DNA of 64,000 nt from Henricia sp. BOLD:AAB3569 (GCA_037783545.1 JBBELK010000293.1:1488001-1552000), one strand, 5' to 3'; positions 1 through 11,199 are shown, counted from the stretch's first letter. Numbers and translations: made by a program. The notes: generated by a model not told the origin, from the sequence alone.

Positions 1-268
1 TACGTATATATGATTTGAAGAATGTTACCCGATCCTGGGTCGACATTGCCAGTGCTGTTTTTCTGAGAAGGGATAACTTCTGGCGAGCTTTGCGACTGTC
101 TTCCACAGTTGACGTGTAAAAACTCATTTGTACACAACGTGTTTTGAACTGACTGTGGAGGGCTTGTCGGTGTAGCAAATTTTGCTCCGTGGCGGCCGCC
201 TCGGAGTGCTGCAAATTATGATTTTTTTTTGTGAGAAGATTCATACAATGAATGTACAAATGACTCTT

Positions 269-1200
269 AAAGGCCCAGTGTATCATTTGCAATGACGCCA
301 AAAAGTAATCAACGAGTTTACAGAGGAAAAGTTCTGAAACTAAAGATTGAATTAATTGCAACTATCCAATGAAAGGTTTCCGCTCAAAATGATATAATTT
401 TACCAGAAAATAATCCGTAAAGATGAAATTATTTAGATCGTTTGCAAACGATTTACTTATTTTTGGTTCGCATCTACGCGGTCTAAAATGCATGGGTGCT
501 GCATGTGCGTGTTCCAACGCGATGCATTTTTATGGATCGCGCGCCGCGCACACGCAGTATATGATGTGCGCCACAGAGTGCATGACGCAAGCCACATAGT
601 ACCCGATCAACTAAGAACGAATATTTGAAACACACCGCCAAGACCAGGAAAACGCATATGGATTTTCATGGTTTTTTTAAACGTGGTACATTTGACAAAG
701 CTGAAATTATACTTGGTCCAAAATGCATGAGCGCTTTGTACTGCGTGTGCGTGTTCCAACGCGATGCATTTTTATGGATCGCGCGCACACGCAGCATATG
801 ATGTGCGCCACAGAGTGCGAATATTTTTTTATTTATATACCACATCCAACAGCGGAGGGACTGCCAATTGCAGGAATGGGAGCAAGTTTGGTTGAGTGCC
901 TTGCTCAAGGGCACAGGTGCCACAACCCGTCACGGCCAGGAATCGAACCTACATTCTAGTACTACATGTAGCACAGGAACTTAAGTTCGACGCACTAGAC
1001 CGCTCGGCCATATACGCCCCATTTGAAACACCCCGCCAAGACCAGGAAAACGCATATGGATTTTCATTTTTAATTTTTTAACGTGGTACATTTGACAAAG
1101 CTGAAATTTCTTCGGATGAGTTTGTTGATGTCTTTCTTTTGATTTATAATAGTTTTATTTGCTGAATCGCTCAAAAACAGATCATCTACTGGGCCTTTAA
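269..1200. mobile_element. Family-B TIR element, copy 1 (internally duplicated, with SINE)
   Basis: The ends are TTAAAGGCCCAGTGTATCAT and the complementary CTACTGGGCCTTTAA. Two other copies are at 30558-31059 and 38851-39380. Here a block containing GCGATGCATTTTTATGGATC occurs twice (near 518 and 759), as does the block AAACGTGGTACATTTGAC (near 679 and 1079). The copy is about 930 bp instead of about 510 because of this duplication and the SINE at about 830-1020. Confidence 0.85.
830..1020 (-). mobile_element. tRNA-derived SINE, copy 1
   Basis: The segment contains GGTTGAGTGCCTTGCTCAAG and GGAATCGAACCTACATTC; the latter is a reverse-orientation tRNA B-box. It ends CACTAGACCGCTCGGCCAT, resembling the reverse of a tRNA A-box region. 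A near-identical copy is at 50800-50975. The 5' side is TTTATTTATA, the usual A-rich tail read from the other strand. Confidence 0.85.
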
Positions 1201-1264
1201 AAGTCCGTATTTAATTGGTGTCCATTTTTAAATCCTTAATTTTCTCCTTTGTTGTCTTTAACAG

Positions 1265-1388
1265 AAGAAAAACATGTGGTCAGACGTGAAGGTGGACATC
1301 AAGTTGGACAACCTCAGCCCTGGTGACAAGTACAAGAAGCAAACCCAACCATCCATTAATCAACTCCAGGGGAACATTGGACAAATCA
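1265..1388 (+). CDS. CLINT1: CLINT1-like penultimate coding exon
   Basis: The acceptor is CAG at 1262-1264 after a T-rich tract and the donor is GTAAGT at 1389. The exon holds 41 codons plus one base, reading from KKNMWSDVKVD to GNIGQI. It carries the LDNLSPG segment that supports the family call. Confidence 0.75.
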
Positions 1389-2536
1389 GTAAGTTTCTTA
1401 CTGTAGATGCTGGATTTGTGCATAAATCATGTACTGTTGTGCGTGTTGATTTCAATGGGCCGAATACATAACAATTAGCAACTGCTAATAAGAAGCATCG
1501 AGCAGAAGCAATTGCTTGAAAACATATTCATAACCCTTTGCTTTGCTGACGGCTTTTTCTTAAAGAGGCTGTGTCACGGTTTGCGTATGCGCAGCAAAAC
1601 TTGAAAAAGTTGGGCTAACTTTTTCACATTTTGTCGCTGGGTTTTGCATATCCTATTCAATCTTTGCCATCCCTTATAATTCTTTGGTAATTTTGGCAGT
1701 GGTGTACTTGTCAACGCCCAGGTTGTCCTGATGCATTACTTTTTACTTGAAATGGCGCTGTTTGCCGTATTTTTAAGATTTTTTTCATCCCATAAAAAAA
1801 CTTGACAAAACATGACAGAAACGACATAGAATGATATGAATTACATGGTTGGATACAGCAATTTGTCTTGATTTCCACCAAACTGGTATGCTTATTTGGT
1901 CCACAGATGGGCGGTCCACAAATGGGCAGTCCACAAATAGGCAACCTTTATGACTCAGAAAGTTAACTTTGCAGTTACTTTGCTTGTCTTGCAGGTATTG
2001 GACATCCACAGATGGGCACTCCACAAATGGGCAATGCACAGATGGGCACTCCACAGATGGGCAATGCACAGATGGGCACTCCACAGATGGGCACTCCACA
2101 GATGGGCACTCCACAGATGGGCACTCCACAGATGGTCACTCCACAGATGGTCACTCCACAGATGGTCACTCCACAGATGGGCACTCCACAGATGGTCACT
2201 CCACAGATGGGCACTCCACAGATGGGCAATCCACAAATGGGCAATCCACAAATGGGAAACGTCAACATGGGCATGGCCCAAATGAACCTCGGTCAACAGA
2301 ACCCCCAGCAAGGCATGATGCAGCAGCAGCAGCCGCCGCCCCAGGGCATGATGGGAATGCCCATGGGCATGCAGCCCCAAGGCATGATGGGAATGCCCAT
2401 GGCTGGACAAGGCATGATGGGAATGCGAGGCGGGATCGGTATGGCCGGTATGCAACCAGGGATGGGGATGGCTGGTATGCAAGGCATGGGGATCGGTGGC
2501 CAAACTCCACAATATGGAGGCTATGGCGCTAATTAA
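1265..2536 (+). CDS. CLINT1: CLINT1/epsinR-like clathrin interactor, last two coding exons (partial gene)
   Basis: This is the 3' end of a + strand gene whose other exons lie left of the window. Two exons are seen, 1265-1388 and 1995-2536, joined in phase (A|GT = Ser), ending at TAA 2534-2536. The first exon encodes the segment WSDVKVDIKLDNLSPG, which resembles the vertebrate CLINT1 tail with its W-S-D and LDNLSPG pattern. The second exon is rich in Met, Gln, Pro and Gly, as is the CLINT1 C-terminus. CLINT1 (epsinR, enthoprotin) is an ENTH-domain adaptor binding PI4P, clathrin and AP-1 in trans-Golgi/endosome traffic. The ENTH domain is not in the window, so the call rests on the tail alone. 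Epsins or other Met-rich adaptors are the alternative. The 17-unit Pro-Gln-Met repeat is not a feature I know from vertebrate CLINT1. Confidence 0.68.
1899..1947 (+). repeat. Three decayed minisatellite units inside the CLINT1 intron
   Basis: Three units resembling the exon minisatellite (ggTCCACAGATGGGC, ggTCCACAAATGGGC, agTCCACAAATAGGC) lie in the intron about 50 bp before the splice acceptor. A short unrelated stretch with the acceptor separates them from the exonic array. They may be a relic of an array that once spanned the acceptor, or part of an alternative longer exon. Confidence 0.85.
1995..2536 (+). CDS. CLINT1: CLINT1-like last coding exon with Pro-Gln-Met minisatellite
   Basis: The acceptor is cttgtcttgcag ending at 1994. 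The frame is fixed by the split Ser codon from the previous exon. About 17 five-residue units (consensus PQMGT, variants PQMVT, PQMGN, AQMGT) run from 2006 to 2260. A Gln/Pro run and a Met/Gly-rich tail follow, ending GGYGAN and TAA. The other frames of the minisatellite are also open on both strands, which is a property of the 15-base unit and not evidence for other genes. Confidence 0.75.
2006..2260 (+). repeat. 15-bp coding minisatellite, 17 units
   Basis: The unit CCACAGATGGGCACT repeats 17 times in register with the codons. Variants are GGC/GTC in the third codon pair (Gly or Val), ACT/AAT (Thr or Asn) and CCA/GCA (Pro or Ala). The GTC units cluster at 2126-2200, which fits local unit duplication by slippage or unequal exchange. 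Confidence 0.95.
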
Positions 2537-2703
2537 TCCTCAATCAGTTACTAGATAAATCAATGAATATCAGTATTGTAATCGAGTCTGAAAGTCCTCT
2601 AACGATGAACGTCATGAATTCCCCCATAAGGAAAGAATATTTATACACACAGAATGTCTGTGTGGTCAATGATTTTCTGTGGTCGCAGAGTCTGTTTTGA
2701 ACT
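2537..2703 (+). other. Probable CLINT1 3' UTR start, no clear polyA signal
   Basis: AT-rich sequence follows the stop codon. No AATAAA is seen before the inverted-repeat element that begins at 2704, so the 3' end of the transcript is not located. The UTR may run into or through that element. Confidence 0.4.
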
Positions 2704-3206
2704 AAACTCCTCAAAAAAAGTTCGAAAAGTCAAGTTTGACTGACGATTTCTCTCTTGTTACTAAATAATTTCCCTTGAATTTGGTATCATTGGAAAGCCC
2801 TGTTATGCCTCTTTACGGTGATGTGTCATTTGTTATGATTAATCAATTGGGGGATGTGCAGTATAGCGGAATACAGGGGTGGGTGGAAAGTGAAATGTCC
2901 GAAAATTCACTGCTATTGTCAAAAAGTGCATTGACGCATTCCCATCCTCCAAGCAAAAGGGGAATGCACTGCATGGCAATAGCAGTGAATTTTCGGACAT
3001 TTCACTTTCCACTCACCCCTGTATTCCGCTATACTGCACATCCCCCAATTGATTAATCATAACAAATGACACATCACAACAAATGACACATCACTGTAAA
3101 GAGGAATAACAGGGCTTTCCAATGATACCAAATTCAAGAGAAAGGATTCAGTAACGAGAGAAATCATCAGTCAAACTTGACTTTCCGAACTTTTTTTGAG
3201 GAGTTT
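2704..3206. mobile_element. Foldback MITE family A, copy 1
   Basis: A near-complete palindrome with ends AAACTCCTCAAAAAAAGTTC and the complementary GAACTTTTTTTGAGGAGTTT, flanked by TA. The arms are about 230 bp. Sister copies are at 22638-23104 and 62632-63118. The TA target is typical of Tc1/mariner-driven elements. There is no coding capacity. Confidence 0.92.
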
Positions 3207-3634
3207 AGAATCCAGCATTTGACAAGTTGCTGCTTGCCATAGACTCTATTCTCACATTTGAACAGTTCAATGGAGTCCCCTGAATCAGTTGTATGGGGAC
3301 TTGTAATGGGACTCGGCTACAGTACTGTAGAATATCCTTTGTGATGTCTAATACACAGAAAACGTGGACATTATAAATTTGTACTCTATTTTTGTTGTTG
3401 GTAAAATGAATCCTTTTTAGTCCATTAAAAGCATCTGAAATAGCAGTTTAAAGTTACCTCTCATTCACAGTAAAACAAAAAGTGACTGGCAGACATCGTT
3501 AAAAAACCCATGCCATATTGTAATATTTTCACAAGTTGAGCATAAGACTAGAATTACGCTGCTCACAAAATTTAATCCTTGAATTTTTTTGGTTTTTTTT
3601 TTTTGGTTGAGCTGTTGCTTTTGTGATCTGTAGC

Positions 3635-3773
3635 TTAAAGGCACAGGCTCGTCAGCAATGCGCGCCCGCCAAATGTGTGCCACGCAATACGCAGCTCCAT
3701 AGCAAAGGCATGGAGCTGCGTGTTTCGAGCACGAATTTGGCGGGCGCGCATTGCTGACGAGCCTGTGCCTTTA
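3635..3773. mobile_element. Small foldback MITE with GC-rich ends
   Basis: An inverted repeat starts TAAAGGCACAGGCTCGTCAG and returns as CTGACGAGCCTGTGCCTTTA. The centre is CATAGCAAAGGCATGGAG. About 60-bp arms would form a near-perfect hairpin. Confidence 0.88.
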
Positions 3774-3929
3774 ATGGGGAAACATTATGAAGATTCCACA
3801 AATTAAGAGTGAAAATTTTCACTTAAAACAACTCAATAGGCAGAAATCGGAATCATTGTTAATTGCAGCTTTGTTTACACATTAATGGTTGTACTTTGCT
3901 TTTGCTTGAGCGACCACACACTATCTTCG

Positions 3930-4200
3930 GTCCGGTCCATCCATGGTACGTGTGCCCTTAAGCAAGGCACTTTGCTGCACATTGCTTCTCTGCACCCAGG
4001 AGCAAAATGGGTACCTGAGAGGGGAGCGAAAGTTGATGTGTTTGATTAGCCGTTGAGCGCCTAATAGGCAGACGGGGCTGTATACTCCCCAGGGAGCTGA
4101 GAAGGATTAAGGAATGATATTACTGAGCCCAATGACCAGGGGTAATAATGCAGAAAGAGCATTGAGAGATCCGTCAGATCTGAAATGCGTTATATAAGAA
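3930..4200 (+). mobile_element. SINE/LINE-tail-like fragment
   Basis: The block with CCCTTAAGCAAGGCAC, CTCTGCACCCAGGAGCAAAA and the terminal GCGTTATATAAGAACTGGCT resembles the tail class of marine-invertebrate SINEs. The motif GCGCTATATAAGTG recurs in the fragment at 35540-35630. The boundaries are approximate. Confidence 0.5.
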
Positions 4201-4259
4201 CTGGCTATTAATATTATCTTGGTGGATGATGATTCTTGAAAATTGTTCAATCTTTACTT

Positions 4260-5040
4260 AAGGCCTATCTACTCGAGCCAACATTTGTTGGCCAACAAGT
4301 GTCTGACAATGTCGGCCGACCAAAAGTTGGATGGTGTGGACGTCACTCCAGACAACGCCCAACAAGTTGGTTCATGTTGGAACATGTTTCTATCACCCGA
4401 CTTTGTTGGAGCTTGTTGGAGAAATGGGCCAATAGCAGATTAGAATGCCTGTCACATTAAAGTTGCACTGTCCGATTTTAGGCCGATTTGAGCGTCAAAA
4501 CTTCTTTTTGTTTAAAGTTAAATTGCTATTTTTCTAGAATAGAAAAAGTTATCATTTGGTACCAAGAACGTAAAAATACGTCAAGGATTAATGCCAGTCG
4601 ATTAAAAAACAAATAATAAAAGACGGCCCCTGTCTTTTATTCGATAGGGTTATGATGTACATGTGCGCGTACGTGTGTACATTGTACACATACTATATGT
4701 ACATATGAGCGTACGCGCACATGTACAACATGTGAAGCCCGTTTCAAGAAAAAGGCTTGTATCTCCAATTCCCAACGTCGGAAATTTAAGTTTTTTATAT
4801 TTTTCGTTACAGAGACACGTAAGCTTTCTAATTTCGTTCGCTTTGTACAAATTAATTTTAAAAAATCTTTTCACCCAAACACGGACAGTGCAACTTTAAA
4901 GGCAACAACCAACTGTAGTTGAGATATCTTGAAAAATGTTGGTTCGCACGGTCGAGCACATCCATGTACCGCCCAACAAGTTAAATTTTCATGTTGGTCC
5001 TTGTTGGCCAACAAATGTTGGCCCGTGTAGACGGGCCTTT
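4260..5040. mobile_element. TIR element with TTGGCCAACAA ends, host of a nested MITE
   Basis: The left end AAGGCCTATCTACTCGAGCC with AACATTTGTTGGCCAACAAG pairs with the right end TTGTTGGCCAACAAATGTTG followed by CGTGTAGACGGGCCTTT. A second element at 4458-4900 sits inside it. Confidence 0.82.
4458..4900. mobile_element. MITE nested in the 4260-5040 element
   Basis: The ends are TAAAGTTGCACTGTCCG and CGGACAGTGCAACTTTA. It contains a short palindrome with ACATGTGCGCGTACG and CGTACGCGCACATGT around 4660-4722. It interrupts the outer TIR element, so it is the younger insertion. Confidence 0.85.
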
Positions 5041-5671
5041 ACAACTGTTTAGATACATGTATCGGGTTTTCAAGAGAAAATTCGTCAGTTGCCATTTTGT
5101 GAATTTATTTTTATTTGTTTTACAAAAAAAATAAGTGTCTAATATTTTTATGCGCAGTCACATGAGGTTAACATTCTTTCATTGCTAATCATGTTTATTG
5201 ATTCCATTCCATTAGTTCACAGTAACACGTTTTCAATGAAAATTCTTAATTTCTTGGGTGTTTTCCCCACCAGGGCAAAATGTGCACTTGTGTTGTGTTT
5301 TAAACATTCCAGTCAGTTTAACATAAGACATAAAATAAGTTGTTCTCCCCTTCCCAGGGCTTGAATTTAACGGAGGCCATTGCCTCTGTTGCCCCTGCTC
5401 TTGGCCTTGGTGCCCTTTTGCAATCCTCCCATAGACTTTTTCATTTTCCAATGGAAGTGCCCTTTTTAAACTCCAAAAGACGACTCCAAAAACGGAAAAG
5501 GCAGTGCCCTGTCGGTGACGAATTTCAAGCCCTGCCTTCCAGAAAAGAAAATAGTAATATTATATGGTGAGATAAAATTTAAGACCAGAAAAAATTATCA
5601 TTTAGAAGAACAATTGTGTAAACATTGTTTATTGGTGTCTGTATGAGGTGGCATTACATTTGTGTATAGAC

Positions 5672-6052
5672 CTTTCCTATACACCAATCCGGTAACTAAG
5701 ATCTCCTCCCTGCATATCCGCCATAGCTGGGGGGCGTCCAGTGCATGGGCTGTGCGTTTTGTGTTGCTGTTAGAACGAAAAGCGCTCATCCATTACATGC
5801 ACGAACGAGCCTCCTTCGCGTATACGCGACGCGCCCGCCTTTGCGTACACGCGACGCGCCCGCCTTCGCGCGCACACACCCTACAAAGACGCGCAACTTG
5901 TTCGAAGTAAACAAATGCAGCTTCAGCAACAACAAAAACATACAGTTCATTAAGTGGAAGCCCCCCAGCTATGGCGGATGTACAGGGAAGAAGACCTTAT
6001 TACCGGATTGGTGTATAACCATGGAAATCTTCCCTGTATGTCCGCCATAGCC
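5672..6052. mobile_element. TIR element with CCGCCATAGCTGG arms
   Basis: CACCAATCCGGTAACTAAGA and TCCGCCATAGCTGGGGGGC at the left are answered by CCCCCCAGCTATGGCGGA and ACCGGATTGGTGT at the right. A third copy of the arm, GTCCGCCATAGCCGGG, lies just outside at about 6040. CpG-rich repeats with CGCGACGCGCCCGCC are in the centre (5825-5870). Confidence 0.75.
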
Positions 6053-6175
6053 GGGACGAGGTCAGTGCATGAACTACATGTATTATGTGATGATGCTCAT
6101 TGTGTCGTCACTTCGAACAATTTGCGCGTTTGTTGTTATGGTAAATTCACACTTTTCGTGCGCGCGCAATTCTAA

Positions 6176-6432
6176 CGCGCGTCACTTTGAGAAAAAGCGA
6201 TGTGGAGGGAATTTTGATTGAAACGATGCGCTGAAAATCACTGAATTATGAAAAGACTTTCCGTTCAACATGTCCAAGCTAATTCTGTGGTTTTTAGTGC
6301 GTTGTTTCACCCCAAATTCCTTCCACAGAATTAGCTTAGACGGAAAGTGTTTTCATAATTCAGTAATTTTCAGTGCATCGTTTCACTCAAAATTCCTTCC
6401 ATACCGCTTTTTTTCAGTGACGCGCGTGGCAA
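6176..6432. mobile_element. Foldback element around CTAATTCTGTGG
   Basis: GCGCGTCACTTTGAGAAAAA and CTGAATTATGAAAAGACTTT in the left arm match TCAGTGACGCGCG and TTTTCATAATTCAGTAA in the right arm. AAGCTAATTCTGTGG is mirrored by CCACAGAATTAGCTT. The whole unit is a long imperfect hairpin. Confidence 0.8.
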
Positions 6433-7668
6433 TCACGCGCAAAGCTGGCTCAGTGTGAATTCGTGGCCTTATTTAGACACAGTACTAAAAGCGGACTAAC
6501 TTCGGTTCAACCGAAAACGGTCTATCTCAGTTGTGTCCGAACGGTCTACGTAGACCGCTTTTAGTACCAAAATTGTGTTTAGACAGTTGAACATCTGGTC
6601 TAAGTCGCCGCCGTGACCCACCTCATTCAAGCGCGCAAAGAGTGCGACATGTATTCTTGGCGTTCATAGCTGAAGTCAGGATGCAGCTGCGTGACCTTGA
6701 GATAGACCGTTTTCTGTCTAACTCGGTCATGTCTGAACGCTTGGTTTTCAGGCCAGGGAAAGTCCCCCGCAGGACTGCAGAATGTTGGACCTTTTTCGGT
6801 CTCTGTAATAATAATAATAATAATGAAAATTTATTAAAGAAAGATGCTCATGGCGCATGTAGTCCCATGTCTGAACATAGCCTGTGTGTGCGAAGAGCGC
6901 ATGACTTGCGCTGTTCGATTTAACAACAACACAGTGGAAAAAGCTGCGTCCCAGCTATTTGTTTTTGTCTTAAAAATATAGGAAAATTTCAGTTTTAAAG
7001 GATTAAATCATGTACCAGTTTGTGGTTTTTTCGTGTCAGTTAACCACACAACTTTTTTGAAAACTAAAATTATACTTAGTTTTTCTGCCCCTTCATTCGA
7101 AGTATTGAAACACATTGTACAGTTTGTGGATCACATGATATAAATATATTTAAAAAGGCTCGATTTTGTACAGTTATAAAAAAAAAATGAAGTTATTAAT
7201 ACTAATGAACTGTAATGTACATAGCATTTTTATAGGGTAATATCAAATAATGAGCATTTTGTAAAAAAAAGTTGAAACATGACACAGTTGCATATATTTA
7301 ACCTTTGACCTCTGTTGTTAGCCAAGCAAATAATGAAATTTTATGTTTAAACACAATCGCATTCATTTCATTTTGAGCACGTTATATTTTAAACGATTTT
7401 CCTTATTTCTCCTACATGTATGTATGAAAATTGCTTTTTTATTAGTTATAATTTCTTTTTAAAATTAGGACCATCGGAAGTACCAAAAGACAATTCTGTA
7501 GTTCTCCCTCGTATTAAATGTCTTTGTTTGGTTTTAAAGAAAATTAAAATTGTCATCAATTTGAAAATTTTTGACATTTACCGGTAACCCTGTCATCAAG
7601 CTTGTTTAGTGGGCATGGGGTGTTATGTTACACTGGTACCTTTTTAAAGCATACAGTTGAAGGGACAC
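6433..7668. other. AT-rich intergenic DNA, no gene seen
   Basis: Nothing coding is supported. There is a short (AAT)n run near 6808-6823 and long A/T homopolymer stretches. A possible further TIR unit around 6470-6790 with CGGTCTA motifs was not resolved. Confidence 0.5.
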
Positions 7669-8333
7669 ATTGCCTTCAATTTCCCCAAAATTTTGCCGTT
7701 TGGAAATGTTTATTATACCGTACCTTTGAACAGTTTTTCATGCATTAAAACACTTATAATGTGTTGTAATTAGAGATTAATCATTAAAAAAACAAAAATT
7801 GGCCGCTGACCTGTAAACGTCAGTAAATACATCGTCCAAACTGTGTGTACAATGGTGCTGTAAATAGTCGTCAGGCTGGCGCCGCAGGCAATGGCACGGT
7901 AGACCTACCAGATGAACACCGGGTACCATTCTCTACCACGCGACATACGGTACACCTGCAGCATCGATGTACGTCCGCACGTACACATGACCACACGAAC
8001 ACATGACCACATAGGAATCGGGTCGACTTGCCCCTTACCTACACGCCCCTTTCCAATTCGCCTTCCTCGCCCCCCTCGCCCCTTACCATGGGCTTGGCTT
8101 CAACTAGATGCGACTGGAATACGACTACGGGGAATGTTCCGCCATTTTGTGGAGTCAAAAATTTGGTTCTACAAAATGGCGGAAATTCTTTTGACACGAA
8201 ATTAAACACAAACCATACAATTTAAAGGTATGTTTATGTGAATCTTTATATTCTACTTTTCGAAATTCTTTCCAATCATGCCATTTCATTTTTGTAGCCC
8301 AAAAGCGCCCAATCCAAAGCAATGTGTCCCTTT
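7669..8333. mobile_element. TIR element AAGGGACACATTGC
   Basis: The left end GAAGGGACACATTGCCTTCA pairs with the right end AAAGCAATGTGTCCCTTTAA. The interior has a CCCCTCGCCCC-type low-complexity stretch near 8050-8090 and an inverted pair around 8140-8185 (CGCCATTTTGT and ACAAAATGGCG). Open frames inside are not believed to be genes. Confidence 0.75.
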
Positions 8334-8662
8334 AAGCCATTGTAATATAAATTGTGCTGTGTACTTGTAATATTATGGTGGTTCAGTAAACGATTTGTTT
8401 TGATTAGTTTATTGTTTTGAAACCTAACCCTGAAATCAGTTGAGTGTGTAATTGGTTAAACTGGTCAATTATGTGTCATTGCTAAGCCCTTAGTTTTGAA
8501 AGATATTAAAATTGTTTCGAGACGGCAGTGTCGAGCTTGTTGCGTATTTATTAGTGCTTTTGTAGACCATGGAAATACACAATCTTCCCTGTTTTGCGCA
8601 ATTCAAACTTTACATGTGTAGTTTATAAACTGCACAAAATACATGAGATGAAATGAGGGAGC

Positions 8663-9190
8663 TGGGCCCTATTTCATAAAACTATTTAGGAACATTCCTA
8701 ATTAATTGTTCCTAAGTCACTTAGGAACAATTAATTGGGAAGATTCCTAACTTAGGCATTATTAATTATCCTAAGTTAGGAACAATTCTAAGTTAGGAAC
8801 AATGCATAAACTATACAGACTACACATTGTATGACCGAGTTTGAACACTCTTTCTCTCCGTCTAGCGCGCCTATTTTCCCTGTCAAGTAGGCCTAGAGCC
8901 ATAAACATAGCCATAATTGACATGTACACAGTTGACAAACAAGCAAACTGAAGTAGTGTTTAATTTTCCCGCCAAATTGTCATGTGATACCTAACTTTAG
9001 GTCTGATTATGATCAGTCCTAAAGTTAGGAACAATTTTAACCAAGATAGGAACGATTTTTTACCTAAATTGCTTTATGAAATAGAACTTTAGGAATGTTC
9101 CTAAAGTTAGGAACAATTTGGATTTAGGAATGATAAATGTTCCTAAATCCTACTTAGGAATATTCCTAAAGTTTTATGCAATAGGGCCCA
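8663..9190. mobile_element. TIR element built from TTAGGAAC/GTTCCTAA motifs
   Basis: The ends are TGGGCCCTATTTCATAAAAC and the complementary GTTTTATGCAATAGGGCCCA. The interior holds many copies of TTAGGAAC and its complement in both directions, concentrated at 8685-8805 and 8995-9170, with a unique core between them. Confidence 0.88.
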
Positions 9191-9477
9191 GGTGTGTTAA
9201 TTACAAAAGGGAAGAATGTGTTGAGGTACAATGCTTTCCTGTTAATATTACGCTATATAATAGACTACTAAAGTGTGACGTCAGTTGCCATGGTAACGGG
9301 GTCCAAACATCATCGCTGGTAATCTGAAACGTCCATTGCTAAAGTGCACGGAAAAGGGTTCACTGGTTTTAGTGTAGACCCAATAACAATGGCAACGCAC
9401 AAAGGGTGACGTTTTTACTTTAGTATTCTATTGCATCTATTATAATTTATTGAAGGAGGGGGAGAGGGCTGAGGTAG

Positions 9478-9706
9478 TCTTTGTGAAAGACGGTCTAACG
9501 TTGCTTGGTTCGTGTGGACAGGGAACTAGTTTATGCGCCGTACGTGCGGTCGATATTGCACTGTGTGGACAGGGAACTAGTTTATGGGTGCTGGTTTGTA
9601 CAGACTGAACCCAATGGCACATAAACTAGTACCCTGTCCACACGGTGCAATGTCGACCGCGCACGTACACGAACCAAGCAACGTAAGACAGTCTTTCACA
9701 AAGACT
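9478..9706. mobile_element. Foldback element with TGTGGACAGGGAACTAGTTT arms
   Basis: GTCTTTGTGAAAGAC opens and GTCTTTCACAAAGAC closes the unit. GTGTGGACAGGGAACTAG occurs twice in the left arm (about 9513 and 9563) and once inverted (CTAGTACCCTGTCCACAC) in the right arm. Confidence 0.82.
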
Positions 9707-9766
9707 AGGGCTGAGGCGTCCCTTTGTCACATCGTGCTGAGTATATTCGGGCCTATTTTGGGGCTT

Positions 9767-10222
9767 CACTTTCTTGACAACCGGTTGCTATCCACCATTA
9801 CTGTGTCCATACTATGGCACACCAAAGCGAAAATAATTCAACACTGATAATTTAATGTTGACGCATATTTTCACAAATGTTGCGAAAAAAAAGTAGTTGG
9901 CTTGACGCGTGATGTCAACAACTACCATATCCGCCATTACTGTGTCCATACTATGGCACGCCAAAGTGAAAATAGTTCAACACTCATAATTCTGCCATCA
10001 ACCCTGAAAAACAAGTCTCAACATTTTTAAAAACTTGCCAACAAAAGCACGGTATGCCAGTTTCAAACAGTCTATCAACATTTAAAAGTCATGCCAACTT
10101 TTTTCTTGTGCAACATTTGCGAAAATATGCATCAACATTAAATTATCCGTGTTGAATTATTTTTCGTTTTGGCGTGCCATAGTATGGACACAGTAATGGC
10201 GGATAGCAACCGTTGTCAAGCC
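9767..10222. mobile_element. TIR element family C, copy 1
   Basis: The ends are TTTCTTGACAACCGGTTGCT with CATTACTGTGTCCATACTAT, inverted at 10170-10220. A second copy is at 44667-45121. Both contain internal TTCAACACTGATAATTTAATG and its relatives, with a duplicated and inverted inner layer. Confidence 0.88.
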
Positions 10223-10713
10223 AAGCCAAGAGTTTTGGCACAAAGCTAATTTTCTGGTCAACCCTTTTGCAGCATTATACGGCTGTCGTACATATACGTT
10301 ATATTTTTTATTTCATTTATACATTTTTATTACATTAAAGGAATGAATAATGTCGGGGTAGAATACACCTTTAAAATTCAGAGCAATTTCTTGAACAAAG
10401 CCCAGACTTCTCCAACGTTATGTTTACTCTTCACTTTTCGGGGAACATACTTTTTCCGGTACGATGTGATGGAATGTGCGTATCCCGCCTCACCTTACAA
10501 ATAATAAACGCAGTAATCTCGGACCGTTTACCAGACCAGAGTGCAACATGTGCAATCGCTGAATGTGACATGTACACTGTACAGCGTGGCCGCCATACGT
10601 GTCATGCGTGTTGCAAGGGGGAGGTGGTGAAATAGAAGTCAATTTTGTCTTTGGAAATGTAAGTAGTTTTGACACAACAATAACAAAAAAGGCACTAAAA
10701 GCAAAGAAAGCCC

Positions 10714-10874
10714 AACTATAGAATGCAGGGCCACTTGGAAGTTGACCCCCTAGTTCAGTGGTAATTGTATTTAACTGGCTTTTGAATTAACACATGGTGA
10801 GGGATGTTTTTTAAAAGGGAAAATTTGCCAGTAACCTGGGGGTCAACTTCCAAGTGGCCCTGTATTCTATAGTT
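10714..10874. mobile_element. Short MITE, 160 bp
   Basis: AACTATAGAATGCAGGGCCA and CTTGGAAGTTGACCCCC at the left are matched by GGGGGTCAACTTCCAAG and GGCCCTGTATTCTATAGTT at the right. There is a short non-palindromic core. Confidence 0.9.
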
Positions 10875-11199
10875 ACTCCCATCATGGCAAAGCTGCATTG
10901 GCCGGTCGGCTGATTTGGAGAGTCAACCCTGCCTGAAACGGCAACCTTGAATCATGCATTAAAATTTTGAAAGGTAAGAATTGGAAAAGTTGATAGTGAA
11001 CATTTTGGGTTCATTACCAACCATGCACGGCCGTCGCACTAATCACCGTCAGGGACTGTCATGAGCTGCCAGGAACCGTCAGAAGCCGTCAGGAAACAGT
11101 CAAAACCGTCACTGTGTCAGGAACCGTCGGGAAGTTGTCGGGATCGGGAACCATCAAGAAAAATTAAGAAAATTCCCCAAACTTTAATTATTAAAAATT

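Larger units (their letters stand above)
1..1264 (+). other. CLINT1 intron with family-B element
   Basis: No exon is seen here. Bases 1-268 show nothing recognisable. From about 269 to 1200 it is filled by a copy of the TIR element listed separately (family B), which carries an internal duplication and a SINE. Confidence 0.6.

Noticed and set aside
1785..2512. Several long open frames on both strands through the 15-bp minisatellite
   Set aside because: The unit has no stop in several frames, so repeats keep them open. Only the frame entered by the spliced Ser codon has a real C-terminus.
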